From positions 1 to 32,419 of the IMG/VR virus record IMGVR_UViG_3300024346_000294: DNA of 32,419 nucleotides; one strand, given 5' to 3'. Positions 8,554-17,559 of the stretch are shown piece by piece. Position numbers and translations under genes: made by a program. This DNA comes from a virus. The notes under the pieces were generated by a model, which saw nothing but the letters and a program-made list of their open reading frames with translations, was not told where the DNA came from and searched no databases. How positions within the stretch are numbered: position 1 is the first letter of the stretch; each line of letters begins with the position of its first letter.

Positions 8554-9876
8554 TTATTGGAAAGCTTGTAGCTGTGTATCGTTCCCACGATTATCATCAT
8601 TTCCACCATACCCATATCTATCTCTATCCCTATCAATAAATTCTCTACCACCTCCGCCGCCTCCGCCGCCTCCGCCGCCATATGATGGGGGAGCTGGTTC
8701 AACTGATTCAGTTGGAGGCATTTTAATAACAACAGGCTCAGCTGGTGTTATAGTAATTGGTGGTTCTGGAACCGGCAATGGCTTTATAACATCAACAGGT
8801 GGCTCTTCTCTAGGAGGTGGAGGTAGTATTGGTGTATCTTGTATTTTTTCAACATCATCAAATGTTGCACTAATATTTTGAGGATTATATACATTTCTCT
8901 TAATAGTAGTGGGTGTACCAAATGCTTCTAAGTTATTTTTAATTTCTTTTCTTATTTCAGTTATAGCAAACTCTTTTGGTAATGATTTTACTGTAATATT
9001 TCTTCTCTTTAAAAATGAAGAATTTGCATCAATACATTCGAATAAAATTGTTTGAATTTCATTTGTTAATCTTTCAAAATCATATTGCTCACAAGCTTCA
9101 AATCTAATACTTGAATTTTGTCCAAAATTAGATTCTTTTATATTATAGTTTTTATTATTAAGATAATATGTTACAGACGTTTTAAAATCTTCATATATCT
9201 TTTTTCTAAAATTATCAAATCTACTTAATCCAAAATCTTTTTTAAGTACACTAAAAAAATCATTTCCAAATTTAGAACTCAATGCTGTATCTATTGATTC
9301 TAAAAATGTTCCTTCAAATGAATTTAATGAATCTAATATACTTTTTTTATAGTATTTAAAATCTCTTCTTAAATTACCTAAATTACTAAATTCATTATTG
9401 GTTTTATTATTAATTGTAGCATTCTTTGTTTTTAAAGGTAATATACGAATCTCTTCTCTTGATGGGGAAATTTCATGTATCCAAACTTTTTCTAAATCAT
9501 TTTCTGAACCTACTCTATATCTAACAAAGTTCATATTGATTTTAAGAATACCATTTGTAAATCCTAAATCATTAAGAAGTTTTTCTGCATCAATTGCAAG
9601 TTCTTTTTGTCCACCTGCATTTGTTACATTATACATATAATTTTTAATATCACCCGTTTTGATATAAGCAACATTGTTACCTGTTTTATTTGGTAATAAT
9701 AAATTATTTACATCATATATAGATACTTCCATTACATCGTATCTACATTCACCGAAATCAGCTTCCTCTATTTCATTTTTTGATACAATAAATAAATCAT
9801 CCGCTTGAAGAAATTGTCCTTCATTAGTGGAGTTTGAATTTATACCATCAAAGTTTGTATATTTCTTTATAGCCAT
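8554..9876 (-). CDS. Phage structural protein with Pro- and Gly-rich C-terminal tail (440 aa)
   Basis: The protein starts MAIKKYTNFDGINSNSTNEG. Residues 1-150 look beta-rich and globular (VMEVSIYDVNNLLL, NMNFVRYRVG), resembling conserved but unnamed structural proteins of T4-like environmental phages. The middle is mixed and charged. From about residue 345 it becomes low-complexity: a Pro/Val-rich stretch, an 11-glycine run at ~400-410 and an acidic/Arg-rich end (REFIDRDRDRYGYGG). The Gly run is encoded by the same 23-bp DNA tract that encodes poly-Gly at the start of the adjacent large protein. It starts 2 nt after the stop of the 9879-11030 gene. A baseplate or tail role is inferred from its neighbours; the flexible tail could be a linker. 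Confidence 0.85.
   Translation of the reverse strand: MAIKKYTNFDGINSNSTNEGQFLQADDLFIVSKNEIEEADFGECRYDVMEVSIYDVNNLLLPNKTGNNVAYIKTGDIKNYMYNVTNAGGQKELAIDAEKLLNDLGFTNGILKINMNFVRYRVGSENDLEKVWIHEISPSREEIRILPLKTKNATINNKTNNEFSNLGNLRRDFKYYKKSILDSLNSFEGTFLESIDTALSSKFGNDFFSVLKKDFGLSRFDNFRKKIYEDFKTSVTYYLNNKNYNIKESNFGQNSSIRFEACEQYDFERLTNEIQTILFECIDANSSFLKRRNITVKSLPKEFAITEIRKEIKNNLEAFGTPTTIKRNVYNPQNISATFDDVEKIQDTPILPPPPREEPPVDVIKPLPVPEPPITITPAEPVVIKMPPTESVEPAPPSYGGGGGGGGGGGREFIDRDRDRYGYGGNDDNRGNDTQLQAFQ
8645..8667. repeat. Gly-coding GGN repeat, copy 2 of a 23-bp identical pair
   Basis: The 23 bp identical to 8412-8434 sit about 230 bp away in direct orientation. The GGN tract continues a few codons further here and encodes an 11-Gly run. 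Recombination between the two copies would fuse the two genes and delete the intergenic gap with its candidate promoter. Confidence 0.8.
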
Positions 9877-9878
9877 TA

Positions 9879-11030
9879 TTATTCGTTTTTCTCGTAATTA
9901 TTTGGATGGTTTTTTACTAAATCCGCTGGATAAGATTTTTTATCGGTTTTTCCATCAGCCATAGTTACAACCACTTCAACATTACCGCCTTTATATCTAG
10001 CATCACCCGTAAACTTTTTCTTGTTTGGTTTTGAATCTAATCCACCAGTTTGTGATGTTGATATTATTAAATTAATATCTTTAGATTGTCCTGCTGCGAT
10101 TGTAAAATCGGTTTCAGCTGCCGATAGCCAATTTATATTAGGAGGATTAGTTATTTTTATACTAACTTTTATATCTTTTTTATCATTATTAATAATATTG
10201 ATAGCCTCACCATTAGCCCAACGTTTATCGGTATTATTTGCATTTATTTTACCAACTATCGCCGTATCGTTTTTAGCATTTTTAGTTTTAATTTTAACTA
10301 ATACATTTCCAGCTAATACATCTGCTCCACTTGCAATTGCTTGTGATTGTGTACCTTGCTGAATTGCCTGTTGTTGTTGAACTGCTCCCAATTGAGATTG
10401 TAAACCTTCAATGATTGAGTTTAATGAATCAATTTGTTTAATTAGAGCCTCAATTTGTGCTTTAAACCCCTGATTTTGTGATTGTAAAGATGCTCTTAAA
10501 ATAGATTCTTCAACTGATTTTTGTACAGCTGATTGAATTTGGTTTGAGAAATCTTGTATAGTTCCAGTTAAAGTACTTATCTGATTACTCAATGCATCAT
10601 TAACTTGCTCAACTGCAAGTTTATTATTTATTTCAGTTTGAACTTCTGCTTCTAATCCGGCAACTTCTGAGGTTAATGTTTCTACTTTTTTAGTTAAATC
10701 TTCTACTTGCTTTGTTAAATCTGCATTAGTTACAACTTGTTCATCGTATAATGACTTTGGAACTAATTCTTTATTTGGTACAGGTATAGACGGTTTTAAT
10801 TCTTTAACTTCAACATCAATTGCTTTTAATAACTCTACATTATCGATTTTTGTTTTGGTTAATGGCTTGAATACCAACGATGATGCTACGTTTTGTTCAT
10901 CAATTATTGTAACCCCATATTCATTTTTTGAAACAGCCGCAGAACCTGATATCCTTAGAATCGATTCTAAATCTTCTTTACGTTTATCAGCTAACTTTTG
11001 TGCAATTGTTTCTAAAGGTGTTAATGCCAT
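9879..11030 (-). CDS. Coiled-coil phage structural protein (383 aa)
   Basis: Three parts can be seen. There is an N-terminal globular part (~1-105). A long coiled coil follows (~110-225; LTKQVEDLTKKVETLTSEVA, then IEALIKQIDSLNSIIEGLQS) ending in a Gln-rich stretch. The C-terminal beta-rich domain (~235-365) contains IKVSIKITNPPNINWLSAAE and DFTIAAGQSKDINLIIS, like an Ig-type or other beta-sandwich. No catalytic motif is seen. Its ATG overlaps the previous stop by one base (TAATG at 11030), suggesting translational coupling within the baseplate operon. The shape suggests a trimeric fibre-like or rod-like appendage component, which is inference. Confidence 0.85.
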   Translation of the reverse strand: MALTPLETIAQKLADKRKEDLESILRISGSAAVSKNEYGVTIIDEQNVASSLVFKPLTKTKIDNVELLKAIDVEVKELKPSIPVPNKELVPKSLYDEQVVTNADLTKQVEDLTKKVETLTSEVAGLEAEVQTEINNKLAVEQVNDALSNQISTLTGTIQDFSNQIQSAVQKSVEESILRASLQSQNQGFKAQIEALIKQIDSLNSIIEGLQSQLGAVQQQQAIQQGTQSQAIASGADVLAGNVLVKIKTKNAKNDTAIVGKINANNTDKRWANGEAINIINNDKKDIKVSIKITNPPNINWLSAAETDFTIAAGQSKDINLIISTSQTGGLDSKPNKKKFTGDARYKGGNVEVVVTMADGKTDKKSYPADLVKNHPNNYEKNE

Positions 11031-12097
11031 TATTCTACTATTTCAAATATTAATTTATCATCAATTAGTGTTGTTATTCCACCTTCGACTATTTTTAGTT
11101 TTATTTCATACATCCTATTAGCCGGTAATGTATTTAAGTTCATATTAAAATAATTAGAAGTACTATCACAACTAATTTTAGTATATGTTCCAAATGGATA
11201 TATTACTTCGCCAGTAACATAATCTTCCAATTGATAATAAGTAGTAGTTGGTAAGTATTTATTTTGGTCTAATTCATATATTGTTCCAAATGATTTTAAT
11301 GGAAACATATCTCTACCCTTAACTCTTAATTTAATTAAACTATCTTTTTGGTAGTTTGTTTTTAAATTAGTAAATACTACTTTATAACCTTCTTCAGCTG
11401 AACCCGTTACAGGTGCTAAACTTCCTGTTGCTACTATTGAATCATTCCAAACTATTTCTAATTTAGGTTCGTATATTGTATTTGTTTCTTTTGAAAAGAA
11501 TTTAAGTACACCATAATCATTTGAGTCAATTGATGCTGATGTGTGGTGATGTAATATAAACCCATTATTTGGTAAAGAACCACTAACCCATAAATTTATA
11601 ATACTCGTAACATCCATTCTCACATCATCTGGCTCATTACTAAATGATTGAGATGCCATAGATGCCGTATACCAAGTACCGCCACCCCCATTTGAAATTG
11701 AACCCGTATCAGAACCACTTACATATGAATTTGGTATTGCAACGTAATCCATCCATTTATCAGTTCCATTTTTATAATACCAACTGACTCCATTTGATGT
11801 TATATTATCAAATTTTGTACCAGTTCCCATATTCCAACTTTGAGAAACCGCGTTTGCATATATTGTATATTCTAATGGAATTTCTTCTGAGTTTGCTGAT
11901 TTAATATTTAAATAAGCTTTCCATCCACTACCTGTTTCTAAATTAGAAACATCGAACTTTATTAAACTTCTAGCTACATCGATAGTAGACCCATAATAAA
12001 GTTTACCAACTTCTAATAGTTCATCTCTACCTGTATTTTGTTCAGGTTGTTGAAGATATATGCTCGCGTCAAATGATGATGTATAAAATTTATGCAT
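11030..12097 (-). CDS. DNRLRE-domain-like tail/baseplate protein (355 aa)
   Basis: Residues ~1-220 read as one beta-sandwich. YLQQPEQNTGRDELLEVGKL, DVARSLIKFDVSNLETG, DVTSIINLWVSGSLPNNGFI and FFSKETNTIYEPKLEIVW match the usual course of the DNRLRE family (a start with repeated polar residues, R-SLIKFDVS, a VT-LV-W-G segment and an ST-EN-Y-P-L-V-Y end). That family occurs in secreted and phage structural proteins. Residues ~230-355 form a second, beta-rich C-terminal part. Both ends overlap neighbours by one base (TAATG at 12097 and 11030). It lies immediately downstream of the gp6-like gene, so a peripheral baseplate or adhesion component is likely. Confidence 0.8.
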   Translation of the reverse strand: MHKFYTSSFDASIYLQQPEQNTGRDELLEVGKLYYGSTIDVARSLIKFDVSNLETGSGWKAYLNIKSANSEEIPLEYTIYANAVSQSWNMGTGTKFDNITSNGVSWYYKNGTDKWMDYVAIPNSYVSGSDTGSISNGGGGTWYTASMASQSFSNEPDDVRMDVTSIINLWVSGSLPNNGFILHHHTSASIDSNDYGVLKFFSKETNTIYEPKLEIVWNDSIVATGSLAPVTGSAEEGYKVVFTNLKTNYQKDSLIKLRVKGRDMFPLKSFGTIYELDQNKYLPTTTYYQLEDYVTGEVIYPFGTYTKISCDSTSNYFNMNLNTLPANRMYEIKLKIVEGGITTLIDDKLIFEIVE

Positions 12098-14115
12098 TAT
12101 AAAGCCCTCCCTTTTATGTCTTTGTTAGGATATTTAACTTCGAAGATACAAGGGTCTAAGGAAGGGTAGACAATCTTTCCTTTGGTTGCTTGCTCTATAT
12201 TATATTTGTTTGGAGAATAATTACCATCACCACCACATAGATTTGAAATCTTTACAGATGGTACACTCATTACTCCTTCTACGTTTGCAAGAATTAATTC
12301 CATTTCTGAAATATTTATTGGTTTATTAAATGTCCAATTATCTATATCAAAATAGTTTTGCATTTCTAATAAACATTTACTTAATACTTCCCTTTTGTTA
12401 TAATTTGAATAACAAATTATTTCAAAATCAACTGCAATGTTTACAATGAATCCATCAATCATATTGACTGCATCAGTAATCATTCTATATTCACCTAAAT
12501 AAGTTTTAAGATTTTGTTTTACCGCTGGATTTAATTGAGTTAGCTTGTTATTACCATCGTATCCAAGCATATACATATTGATAGCAAATGGATTATTTAC
12601 TTCAGATACATTTGATTTTTTCTGAGAAAGGTATTTAACTAATTCTTTTTGAATGTCTGCTTTTGATTTATCTTTCATACCATCTACTAATCCAACAAAT
12701 TCTGCTATATTATTAGGACTTGCTAAAATAGATGATGGGGAATTATTATCAATTTCACCGTCAGGAGAAACATATACCTTTGCAACACTACCATATCTTG
12801 CTGGCATACTTAATGCTCTTACAATATAATCCTGTCTTGTTACTGCTCTGTTTTGAGAACCAAATGTTGATAATGCATTCTGTCTTATTTCTTCAATTGA
12901 TTCCGCGCCTCTACCACCTACTGCAGATTCTAAGTTTTCAACTGCTATTGATTTTTTCATTGTTTCATACAACGTTTCATCTAATACAGATAATAAATCT
13001 TCTTCAAATTCTATTCTATTGATTGTAGTTAAATCTCCCATATTTACATTCGACGTAATTCCACCGCCTGTTAAATACTTTACAATTAATGTACTACCGG
13101 CTGCTGGAGCTATTCCAAATGTATTTGTTTTTAAAAAGTTAGATGGGTCAATACCCTGATTTAATCTTTGTACCGAATTGGCTAAACCAAGTCCTACATT
13201 TTTGGTGTTTGGCAAAATAGTTTCATCCGGCATAGTAACATCTCCATTTCCAAATTGTAAATTCATTGTATTATCTGAATTTACTTTTACCGAAAATCTT
13301 CTTGGTACTTTTTGTACTTCTAAGATATATGGTACATCATTTGAATATGAATTTAAATCACTATTAGATTCTATGTTAGAATTTTCTACAAATATTGTTT
13401 CTTGTGCCAAATATGGAACTTCATAATATTTGTTATTTCCATCTGTTACCGATGTTATTTGTATTACATTTGTATCAGGCAATGTTATATATGGATAATC
13501 GCCTGTGGGAACTGATAAATTAATTTCCGATTCTCTGGCTGATATTGCTTTTACTTTTTTGGTTATTAAATAAAATGTAGGAGCTCCAGTAGTAGTATCT
13601 CTACTATGTACATCAATTTCTCTACTACCAGAATTTGCAAAATCAACTGCATCTATTGTTCTAAATGTAACACTACCATTTGTAGTAGATGTTATTTCCA
13701 TACCATCTTTTATTTTTAAATAATAACTATCATCTGGTTCGTATCCACTACCTCCACCTATATTTTTAGATGGTACTAATTGATAAACAGTCATGGTAGT
13801 AACCGCAGGAGCTGTTACCTTTGGTTTATATCCCATTGCTTGTGCCAATGCTACTACGTTTTTACGTTCAGTAGCATGTGATAACATTGATTCTTTTAAT
13901 TGGGTATCTTGATAAAATGAAAGTACATCTCCAATATATGATGCCATTTCAATAAACACCATACCAGGTGAAGCTTCATTAAAATCCGAATATGTGTTTG
14001 GAAAATATGTTTTAGCATATTGGATTAGATTATCTCTTAAAGAATCAAAATCCTTACCAACATAATTTATATTCTTAGAATTTCCCCAAGATTTTTTTAT
14101 ACTCTTTACTGCCAT
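12097..14115 (-). CDS. Baseplate wedge protein, T4 gp6-like
   Basis: At 672 residues it is close to T4 gp6 (660). The N-terminus has the typical opening YVGKDFDSLRDNLIQYAKTY and then EASPGMVFIEMASYIGDVLS, QDTQLKESML and TERKNVVALAQAMGYKPK. The C-terminal part has the baseplate J-like features (ETMKKSIAVENLESAVGGRG and SIEEIRQNALSTFGSQNRAV followed by TRQDYIVRALS). gp6 dimers form the continuous ring of the contractile-tail baseplate. It follows the gp25-like gene by 2 nt, the order expected for wedge genes in T4-type phages. Confidence 0.95.
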   Translation of the reverse strand: MAVKSIKKSWGNSKNINYVGKDFDSLRDNLIQYAKTYFPNTYSDFNEASPGMVFIEMASYIGDVLSFYQDTQLKESMLSHATERKNVVALAQAMGYKPKVTAPAVTTMTVYQLVPSKNIGGGSGYEPDDSYYLKIKDGMEITSTTNGSVTFRTIDAVDFANSGSREIDVHSRDTTTGAPTFYLITKKVKAISARESEINLSVPTGDYPYITLPDTNVIQITSVTDGNNKYYEVPYLAQETIFVENSNIESNSDLNSYSNDVPYILEVQKVPRRFSVKVNSDNTMNLQFGNGDVTMPDETILPNTKNVGLGLANSVQRLNQGIDPSNFLKTNTFGIAPAAGSTLIVKYLTGGGITSNVNMGDLTTINRIEFEEDLLSVLDETLYETMKKSIAVENLESAVGGRGAESIEEIRQNALSTFGSQNRAVTRQDYIVRALSMPARYGSVAKVYVSPDGEIDNNSPSSILASPNNIAEFVGLVDGMKDKSKADIQKELVKYLSQKKSNVSEVNNPFAINMYMLGYDGNNKLTQLNPAVKQNLKTYLGEYRMITDAVNMIDGFIVNIAVDFEIICYSNYNKREVLSKCLLEMQNYFDIDNWTFNKPINISEMELILANVEGVMSVPSVKISNLCGGDGNYSPNKYNIEQATKGKIVYPSLDPCIFEVKYPNKDIKGRAL

Positions 14116-14117
14116 TA

Positions 14118-14555
14118 TTAGTTATTTACATTTATTGTTACCGATTCGGATAAATTTCTATTTGATTTTAATGAAAAATTAATTTCTACTCCGAATTTAT
14201 TTGCATCTTTATATTCATCATTGTAATCTACAATGATTTCATTTATTTCTAAATAAGGTAACCAAATATTAACTGCTTCACTAATTACACGTTCTACTTC
14301 GTAATCAATTTCACCATCTACAATTTGTTCAAAAAGTATTTTCCAAATATCACAACCAAATTCGGGTTGAGCTACTCTCTCTCCTTTTTTTGTTAAAATC
14401 AAATTAGTTAAGTTAGATTTTGCTTGTGTTAATGTTGTAAAATTTGTAGCAAATACACCACCTGCATTGGAAGTTTCGTTTATACCAATACCCAATACTT
14501 TATAGTCATTTACTGCTAAATCCGTTACATTAACTTTACCTAACTCTATTGCCAT
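14118..14555 (-). CDS. Baseplate wedge subunit, T4 gp25 / gpW-like
   Basis: This 145-aa protein (T4 gp25 is 132 aa) carries the gp25-family core LILTKKGERVAQPEFGCDIW followed by KILFEQ, then EVERVISEAVNIWLPYLEIN near residue 90. Members of this family (gp25, P2 gpW, T6SS TssE) sit at the inner wedge and start sheath assembly. It overlaps the preceding stop by one base (TAATG at 14555) and lies directly before the gp6-like gene, which strongly supports the assignment. Confidence 0.95.
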   Translation of the reverse strand: MAIELGKVNVTDLAVNDYKVLGIGINETSNAGGVFATNFTTLTQAKSNLTNLILTKKGERVAQPEFGCDIWKILFEQIVDGEIDYEVERVISEAVNIWLPYLEINEIIVDYNDEYKDANKFGVEINFSLKSNRNLSESVTINVNN

Positions 14556-15052
14556 TATTTAAATCTCTTTACTAATTCTGAATAATCTCTTGTCAATGCT
14601 TTTATTGTAGCATCTTGTAAACCATCGCCGGTTGATTCAAAATTTGGAGTACCAGCTGGTACGTTTACATCTCTGTAATCTAATGTTTCCCACTCATCTG
14701 CATCTACTCTTAATTCCGGTTTAATCATATCCAATACACTACTTACTGATTGAGCTCCTTCTTTACGTTGTTCTGATGTAAATGGTTGAGTCATATTCAA
14801 AATCTCATTTATCATTGGGTCTTTTGTAAATTCTTTTTGTGTTCTTTGTGGTTGTTGTACAGTTTGTTGTCTTTTAACCGGCGTAGGGGTAACGTCTGTC
14901 ATCTCTCTCAATGATGGAGTAGATGGTTTTTTTTGTGAGTTTAATGTAACCGCACCAGATTTAATTAATTTAATTAATTCTTCTTTAACTTGCGTTTTTA
15001 CTTCATTCTTAACCACTTCCTTAATTAGTGATACTAAAATGTCTGATTTCAT
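14555..15052 (-). CDS. Conserved phage protein in the baseplate operon, unknown function (165 aa)
   Basis: The start is MKSDILVSLIKEVVKNEVKT. The first ~35 residues are a charged amphipathic helix, residues ~35-80 are Pro/Gln/Thr-rich and probably disordered, and the C-terminal part (DADEWETLDYRDVNVPAGTP) looks conserved. There is no membrane segment or catalytic motif. It is the first gene after a late-type motif 20 nt upstream of its ATG and shares a TAATG junction with the gp25-like gene, so it is probably made together with the wedge proteins. A small structural or assembly protein is the best guess. Confidence 0.8.
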   Translation of the reverse strand: MKSDILVSLIKEVVKNEVKTQVKEELIKLIKSGAVTLNSQKKPSTPSLREMTDVTPTPVKRQQTVQQPQRTQKEFTKDPMINEILNMTQPFTSEQRKEGAQSVSSVLDMIKPELRVDADEWETLDYRDVNVPAGTPNFESTGDGLQDATIKALTRDYSELVKRFK

Positions 15053-15072
15053 AAAATTATTGTTCTGTTTGT

Positions 15073-15082
15073 TAATAAATAT
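15073..15082 (-). promoter_or_regulatory. Candidate late promoter motif ATATTTATTA, extended form
   Basis: The minus strand reads ATATTTATTAACAAAC 20 nt before the ATG at 15052 (core at 15073-15082), identical over 16 nt to the site before the gene starting at 3177. It could drive the run from 15052 down to 8554, which contains no other such motif in its gaps. Confidence 0.6.
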
Positions 15083-15106
15083 TGAAAGATAAAATTAATA
15101 CAATGA

Positions 15107-16339
15107 CTATCCCATTATAGTATAGCCCGACCAATTTAATACCGCAGGAGCGGGTGGAGCAGGTGGTGGGTATTGTGACATTACTGCTAATGTACCTCCG
15201 GCTCCCATCAAATGTAATTTAGCTACATTTACAAATGGATTAATTAACATATTTGTTCCAAAACTAAATACAATGGTTGGTGGAATAAAATGTATATTTG
15301 GTATTTTTGGTATTTTATCTTTAATTAAATCATATGCCATAGCCAATAGTTCTTCTTTTGTTGGCGTTGCATCATCTATCATTTTTTGTAATTCTTCTTT
15401 GGTAGGTATTGTTGGTATACTAATACCTGGTAGTTGTATATCCGGCACTACTCCATCTATTGTATCTTTTACAAATTTCTTTATTTCCTCTTTGGTTGGT
15501 TTTGGGTTTGGAATACTATTGGCCAATTCTACTGCCGTAGTAACTGCTGCTATTATGGGTGCCAATATCGTTGCTTCAATTGGTATTATTAATTGTTTTT
15601 TTAATTCTTCAACTGCTACTTCAATTAATTTATTTTTAGCTTTTTCAATTATATCTTTCTTTTTAGGTAGTTCTGGAAATGGAAATTTAATAGATTTTTT
15701 TATTTGTGAGCCAATTGATGGTTTCTTCTTTTTAGCTTGTTTAACTTTTTGAATAATTGTTTTTCCAGCTTTAATTGCAGGATGTTGAGCTATCTTTATA
15801 TCAACGGGTTCTTTTTTTAATATTTTTTGAACAGTTTCATAAACATTTACAGCTCCGATTGGTGGTATATCAATAGTTTGTTCTTTTAATTTATCTTCAA
15901 TTGCTTTTAAAGCCTCAACTTCAGCTTTATGGAGTGCTGCTGAAATTGCCATTGGGATTGGATTTGGTCCTATGTTCATAATAGTTCCGGGTGCAGGTGG
16001 AGTTGAAGGCCAGCCTCCTGGTTTTAATAGGGGGTTTGGTATTGGTGCCATTTCAGCTCCTAACCAATATGCATCAAATGCTGCTGGGTATATTTCTGCT
16101 AAAAAATTGAAATTCTCATCTCCATTATCTTGTCCTTTTTTAAGTGCGGTTTTAATAGCATCTATCATACCTTGAACATTTCCATTCATAACAGGTACAC
16201 CATATAACATATCTCCACCTCTTTGTATACAACTATGATATTCATTTGCGTAGAATTCAGCAAATGCATCCATATCTTTTCCAAATTGAAAAGACACCAT
16301 AGATTTTAAAACATTAACTTTAAATAGTGTCCAAGACAT
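15107..16339 (-). CDS. Conserved baseplate-operon protein with PTKEE repeats (410 aa)
   Basis: The start is MSWTLFKVNVLKSMVSFQFG. Residues 1-100 look like a folded helical domain containing FAEFYANEYHSCIQRGGDML and AAFDAYWLGAEMAPIPNPLL. The middle is Lys/Pro-rich (KKKKPSIGSQIKKSIKFPFP). Between ~270 and 340 the segment PTKEE occurs three times (PTKEEIKKF, PTKEELQKM, PTKEELLAM), each followed by a helix and, for the first two, a Pro-rich stretch (LPGISIPTIPT). The C-terminus is Pro/Gly-rich. The alternating short helices and prolines suggest an extended molecule. It shares a TAATG junction with the spike gene at 16339. I recall similar N-termini in environmental T4-like phages but no established function. 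Confidence 0.8.
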   Translation of the reverse strand: MSWTLFKVNVLKSMVSFQFGKDMDAFAEFYANEYHSCIQRGGDMLYGVPVMNGNVQGMIDAIKTALKKGQDNGDENFNFLAEIYPAAFDAYWLGAEMAPIPNPLLKPGGWPSTPPAPGTIMNIGPNPIPMAISAALHKAEVEALKAIEDKLKEQTIDIPPIGAVNVYETVQKILKKEPVDIKIAQHPAIKAGKTIIQKVKQAKKKKPSIGSQIKKSIKFPFPELPKKKDIIEKAKNKLIEVAVEELKKQLIIPIEATILAPIIAAVTTAVELANSIPNPKPTKEEIKKFVKDTIDGVVPDIQLPGISIPTIPTKEELQKMIDDATPTKEELLAMAYDLIKDKIPKIPNIHFIPPTIVFSFGTNMLINPFVNVAKLHLMGAGGTLAVMSQYPPPAPPAPAVLNWSGYTIMG

Positions 16340-17559
16340 TATGATTTACTTAAAAAGTTTTTAGCTGATAATAAGGTTTTTAATTTACCTTTGATTGACA
16401 TAAATGCCGCTACGTTTGTTGGACCGGGTGCAGTTGGTCCTACTGGAGTTGCATATACTTGCTTTGTTATCTCATCTATCAACTCACCCATTATTTTAAC
16501 CAATTCACCACCTAATACCATTTTTTGTACGGCTGCACCGGCATCTCCTTCGCCTTTATCTTTACCCAAATAAATTTTACCACCACTATCTGAATTTAAA
16601 AATATTTTATTATTACCTTTAGAATGTAATGTTATATTTTTATTAGTGTGTACATATACATCTTTTTCAGCATCTACTGTAAATGTGCCATCTGTAATAA
16701 TTCCCGTATTTTTTTTACCAAATATTATAAATTCATTTGCTTTAGCTGATAATATAATTCTATCAGAATTTACAAATAATTGGTCACCTGTTAATTTATC
16801 AGATGTAGGATATTCTTTAAAAGCATCTTTTGTTTTTTTAATAGTTTCTTTAAATGGAACTTTGACTTTACCAGATGTTAAGTAAATCGATGTACCATCT
16901 TCATTGATATCTTCTTCTATTAATTCGCCAATTGGCTTTTCATCTAATTTTGGATTTTGTTTATTTCGTATGAATATAGATGGAGATGATGTCTTATCAT
17001 CTTCGGTTAAAAATAATTCACTAAAACGAATTGTATTTCCAACTCTACCTTGTAGTATTGTATCTCCTACTTTTGGTTTTAAAAATTTAACCTTTTCGTT
17101 TACTTTATATTTTGATTTTTCCGAATCTTGTTTTGCTTTAGTTTGATTAGGCGTACCTGTTTCTTTACTTTCTTTATAATCTTTTGAATTACTACCGCCG
17201 GAAGCTGGTGCTATGCTTCTTTCTTTACCTGCCATTGAAGTTTTATAATCTTCTCTGTAATTTGGGTATTGCGTATTTGTATATGGTAACCAAAAACATT
17301 CAGTTCCACTTATTATTATAAGAACTGTTTCACCAATGATTGGGTATGTTACATTATTTTTATCAAATGGAAATGCATAATTTTCTTTTAAAATAGGAGT
17401 AGCTCTTTGGAATTCAATAGCACCTAAAAATCTTGCATCTTTTTTATCAAACTTTTTGTTCTCATTATAAAACGTTACAAAATCCGCATCAGTTTTTAAC
17501 TCTAAAAAATCTTCTGATTTTAGAAATACTTTTGTTACGGTTGCTAAAAATGATTCCAT
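16339..17559 (-). CDS. Baseplate hub/spike protein, T4 gp5-like without lysozyme domain
   Basis: This 406-aa protein has an N-terminal beta-barrel-like part (~25-115; YPIIGETVLIII, ECFWLPYTNTQYPNYR), a second beta part around GRVGNTIRFSELFLTEDD (~180), and a C-terminal run of short beta repeats (FTVDAEKDVYVHTNKNITLH, SKGNNKIFLNSDSGGKIYLG) typical of the intertwined beta-helix of gp5/VgrG-type spikes. T4 gp5 is 575 aa and carries a lysozyme domain between these parts; I see no lysozyme motif here and the shorter length agrees. The ~70-residue end is helical. It is flanked by TAATG junctions on both sides (17559 and 16339). Wall digestion, if needed, must come from another gene. Confidence 0.85.
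   Translation of the reverse strand: MESFLATVTKVFLKSEDFLELKTDADFVTFYNENKKFDKKDARFLGAIEFQRATPILKENYAFPFDKNNVTYPIIGETVLIIISGTECFWLPYTNTQYPNYREDYKTSMAGKERSIAPASGGSNSKDYKESKETGTPNQTKAKQDSEKSKYKVNEKVKFLKPKVGDTILQGRVGNTIRFSELFLTEDDKTSSPSIFIRNKQNPKLDEKPIGELIEEDINEDGTSIYLTSGKVKVPFKETIKKTKDAFKEYPTSDKLTGDQLFVNSDRIILSAKANEFIIFGKKNTGIITDGTFTVDAEKDVYVHTNKNITLHSKGNNKIFLNSDSGGKIYLGKDKGEGDAGAAVQKMVLGGELVKIMGELIDEITKQVYATPVGPTAPGPTNVAAFMSIKGKLKTLLSAKNFLSKS

Noticed and set aside
8532-8732. Minus-strand 66-aa ORF overlapping the end of the 8554-9876 gene
   Set aside because: Out-of-frame shadow of the Gly/Pro-rich tail, low complexity and Met-rich from repeat codons.
8513-8881. Plus-strand ORF of 122 aa with a poly-Pro run
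   Set aside because: It is the antisense reading of the GGN poly-Gly tracts and spans two real minus-strand genes and their intergenic gap; its composition is explained by the complement.
15273-15752. Plus-strand ORF of 159 aa
   Set aside because: Fully antisense to the 15107-16339 gene, hydrophobic only because it mirrors Lys/Glu/Pro-rich codons; no motif or start context.
16339-17559. Lysozyme domain in the spike protein
   Set aside because: The protein is about 170 residues shorter than T4 gp5 and no E-x8-D-x5-T type motif was found between the beta domains.
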